A stretch of DNA of 7,160 nt, taken from Lysobacterales bacterium CG_4_10_14_3_um_filter_64_11 (lineage in GTDB: Bacteria > Pseudomonadota > Gammaproteobacteria > Xanthomonadales > Xanthomonadaceae). Position numbers and translations under genes: made by a program. Shown here piece by piece: positions 6,180 to 7,160 of the stretch. The notes under the pieces were generated by a model. It was given only the letters and a program-made list of their open reading frames with translations, did no database searches and was not told the origin of the DNA. Location of the stretch: contig PFJA01000022.1 in NCBI GenBank assembly GCA_002782905.1, forward strand, positions 10,194 through 17,353, read 5' to 3'. Within the stretch, counting starts at the first letter, position 1, and each line of letters opens with the position of its first letter.

Positions 6180-6311
6180 GCTTTGCCGTGATGCGTCGCC
6201 GCGCTGGCGACGCACGCGCAGGCCCGGCAGGGGTCGGGTCGAGCCCGGCAACGTGTGAACGCGGGGCTGCGGTTGTCGCCCGCATCGAGATAACTTTAGG
6301 GAACCAAGATC
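6180..6311 (+). other. rpoA-rplQ intergenic spacer with structured GC-rich RNA
   Basis: This 132-nt spacer is about three times what I recall for E. coli. It begins with the strong hairpin at 6192-6214. A second possible stem, GTCGGG (6233-6238) with CCCGGC (6244-6249), has a TCGAG loop and one G-U pair. GCCCGGCA occurs twice as a direct repeat (6222-6229 and 6243-6250). The last 25 bases turn AT-rich and hold the rplQ ribosome binding site AGGGA (6298-6302). No open reading frame with a ribosomal or other recognisable product was seen. Confidence 0.6.
6192..6214 (+). promoter_or_regulatory. Perfect 9-bp RNA hairpin between rpoA and rplQ
   Basis: TGCGTCGCC (6192-6200) and GGCGACGCA (6206-6214) are exact reverse complements around a GCGCT loop. 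It begins 12 bases after the rpoA stop. No T-run follows (CGCGCAGG), so intrinsic termination is unlikely. It could stabilise the 3' end of an rpoA-terminated mRNA, be an RNase III-type processing site, or slow polymerase; these are inferences. Confidence 0.6.
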
Positions 6312-6695
6312 ATGCGTCACAGAAAATCCGGTCGCAAACTCAACCGCACCAGTGCGCATCGTGATGCGATGTTTCGCAACATGGCAGCGTCGTTGATCCA
6401 GCACGAGTTGATTCGTACTACCCTGCCCAAGGCCAAAGAACTGCGTCGTGTCGCCGAGCCGCTGATCACGCTCGCCAAGATCGATGGTGTTGCCAATCGC
6501 CGCCTGGCGTTTTCGCGGCTGCGCGACAAGCAGGCCGTCGGCAAGCTGTTCGTCGAGATCGGGCCGCGCTATCAGGCACGTCCGGGCGGCTATCTGCGCA
6601 TCCTCAAGTGCGGATTTCGGCCGGGTGACAATGCCCCGATGGCGTATGTCGAGCTGGTCGACCGGCCGCAGACCGACGCTCAGCCCGCTGAGTGA
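6312..6695 (+). CDS. rplQ: 50S ribosomal protein L17
   Basis: The protein has 127 residues, the same as E. coli L17. L17 binds 23S rRNA near the peptide exit tunnel opening. The N-terminus MRHRKSGRKLNRTSAHRDAMFRNM is the family signature, followed by HELIRTTLPKAKELRRVAEPLITLAK (31-56), VANRRLAFSRLRD (60-72) and GGYLRILKCGFRPGDNAPMAYVEL (92-115). A short acidic tail, as in enteric L17, ends the protein. The ATG at 6312 follows AGGGA (6298-6302) by nine bases. It is the last gene of the alpha operon; a terminator follows within 30 bases of its stop. Confidence 0.98.
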   Translation: MRHRKSGRKLNRTSAHRDAMFRNMAASLIQHELIRTTLPKAKELRRVAEPLITLAKIDGVANRRLAFSRLRDKQAVGKLFVEIGPRYQARPGGYLRILKCGFRPGDNAPMAYVELVDRPQTDAQPAE

Positions 6696-6724
6696 TTCGC
6701 GCCACCGCAACTGCTGCACGACTG

Positions 6725-6755
6725 AGCCCGGCCTTGTGCCGGGTTCGTTGTTTTT
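6725..6755 (+). terminator. Rho-independent terminator of the alpha operon
   Basis: AGCCCGGC (6725-6732) pairs with GCCGGGTT (6738-6745) over a CTTGT loop, eight pairs with one G-U, followed by CGTTGTTTTT. The GC-rich stem and T-rich tail 30 bases after the rplQ stop make this the operon end. The opposite strand has no T-run after the stem, so it appears to act on the + strand only. Confidence 0.88.
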
Positions 6756-6879
6756 GCGGCGCGCGGCAGGCTCTCCAATTCTGGTTCAGGTATGAGCCTG
6801 GAGGAAGCTGATTCGCTTTTGGCGCATCGCGTCGATGGGTGGTTGGTGGGGTTGAGTGCGAGCCTGAAACGCTTCGGTT

Positions 6880-6974
6880 CGTCATTCCAGCAAACGCTGG
6901 AATCCAGAGCCTTTCGCTGCGGCCATCCGATCGGAAGCTGAAGTTGCTCGATTCCAGCTTTCGCTGGAATGACG
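6880..6974. repeat. REPIN-like element: two inverted copies of a 25-bp palindromic repeat
   Basis: The left copy (6880-6904) and the reverse complement of the right copy (6950-6974) agree at 23 of 25 bases, the two differences lying in the loop. Each copy is itself a hairpin: ATTCCAGC, a four-base loop (AAAC or TTTC), then GCTGGAAT. Both face outward with CGTC/GACG ends. They flank 45 bases that include a 10-bp palindrome, TCCGATCGGA (6926-6935), close to the element's centre. The motif belongs to the widespread CATTCC...GGAATCCAG class of extragenic palindromes (dRS3/REP-like), which are usually non-autonomous and moved by a REP-associated transposase elsewhere. No transposase gene is in the window. 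Confidence 0.8.
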
Positions 6975-7051
6975 GGGAGCGATGCGTGGATAACCGCAAG
7001 CCCGTGCATACGGCTCCGCAATCCCCAACCTCCGCGCTACGAGCTGGGCTA

Positions 7052-7096
7052 TCCTTTGCGAACTTTGCGTCCTTTGCGAACTTTGCGTCCTTTGCG
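7052..7096. repeat. Short tandem repeat, 18-bp unit in 2.5 exact copies
   Basis: The unit TCCTTTGCGAACTTTGCG occurs at 7052-7069 and 7070-7087, with a half unit TCCTTTGCG at 7088-7096. It can also be read as five alternating 9-mers, (TCC or AAC)TTTGCG. A decayed sixth TTTGCG lies at 7102-7107. On the minus strand it reads as a CGCAAAG-rich string. It is a minisatellite-like intergenic repeat; length variation between strains is plausible. Repeats of this CGCAAAG type occur in other bacterial genomes as I recall, but their function is not known to me. Confidence 0.85.
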
Positions 7097-7160
7097 CACC
7101 ATTTGCGCTCCCCAAGGTACCAATACCCCGGTTTTCAAGTCGCAGTCGGGAAGCACGGCA

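Larger units (their letters stand above)
6756..7160. other. Noncoding region downstream of the alpha operon
   Basis: About 400 bases hold no open reading frame resembling a known protein. The recognisable contents are a REPIN-like inverted repeat element (6880-6974) and an 18-bp tandem repeat (7052-7096). A small stem CAGG/CCTG (6787-6790 with 6797-6800) and AGCC/GGCT with an inner GT/AC (6999-7015) are weak and may be chance. The last 50 bases (7111-7160) show nothing I recognise; the next gene, if any, begins beyond the window. Base composition is slightly less GC-rich than in the genes. Confidence 0.7.

Noticed and set aside
5187..6719. 510-codon open frame on the minus strand across rpoA and rplQ
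   Set aside because: It lies fully antisense to two certain genes, has a His/Arg/Gln-rich composition typical of GC-rich shadow frames, and resembles no protein family.
6792..6941. Possible 49-residue + strand protein after the terminator
   Set aside because: No proper Shine-Dalgarno, no family resemblance, and its second half is simply a reading of the left REP palindrome (SSFQQTLESRAF).
7052..7107. CRISPR array
   Set aside because: The repeats are directly adjacent with no unique spacers, and the unit is too short.
6604..7115. Minus-strand open frames encoding VIPAKAGI-like and TQSSQR-repeat peptides
   Set aside because: The first is the well-known false translation of this class of palindromic repeat, and the second is the translation of the 18-bp tandem repeat.

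Overview
The window is a ribosomal-protein and transcription locus: the 3' two-thirds of the spc operon (end of rpsH, then rplF, rplR, rpsE, rpmD, rplO, secY) followed by the complete alpha operon (rpsM, rpsK, rpsD, rpoA, rplQ). All genes are on the + strand. The DNA is GC-rich, and the gene order and protein lengths are those of a gammaproteobacterium. Several details point to the Xanthomonadales (Lysobacterales): S5, L15, L30 and S4 resemble that order more than enterics as far as I recall these families, and rpmJ (L36) is absent between secY and rpsM. The order-level assignment is recalled knowledge, not a database result.

Layout. Positions 1-53 hold the last 16 codons of rpsH. Positions 69-2237 carry five 50S/30S protein genes, with unusually roomy gaps after rplF (68 nt) and rplR (77 nt), an 8-nt overlap between rpsE and rpmD, and a 3-nt gap before the GTG-started secY (2241-3599). 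A 161-nt gap (3600-3760) then separates spc-type from alpha-type genes. It holds three consecutive hairpins and an AT-rich leader, where enteric genomes have rpmJ and the S4-controlled alpha leader. rpsM, rpsK, rpsD and rpoA follow with 10-19 nt gaps. A 132-nt spacer with a perfect 9-bp hairpin separates rpoA from rplQ. A clear rho-independent terminator (6725-6755) ends the operon.

The genes act together in growth. They supply proteins of both ribosomal subunits, the SecY channel for protein export and membrane insertion, and the alpha subunit that nucleates RNA polymerase. Expression is expected to be coordinated by ribosomal-protein feedback (S8 on spc, S4 on alpha, known from E. coli); the sequence offers candidate structures for this but does not prove it.

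Positions 6756-7160 (about 400 bases) contain no credible gene. They hold a REPIN-like pair of inverted palindromic repeats (6880-6974) and a short 18-bp tandem repeat (7052-7096), typical of intergenic filler at operon ends.

I found no novel biological system. The parts most worth a second look are noncoding: the hairpin cluster between secY and rpsM, the hairpin before rplQ, and the two repeat elements at the right end.
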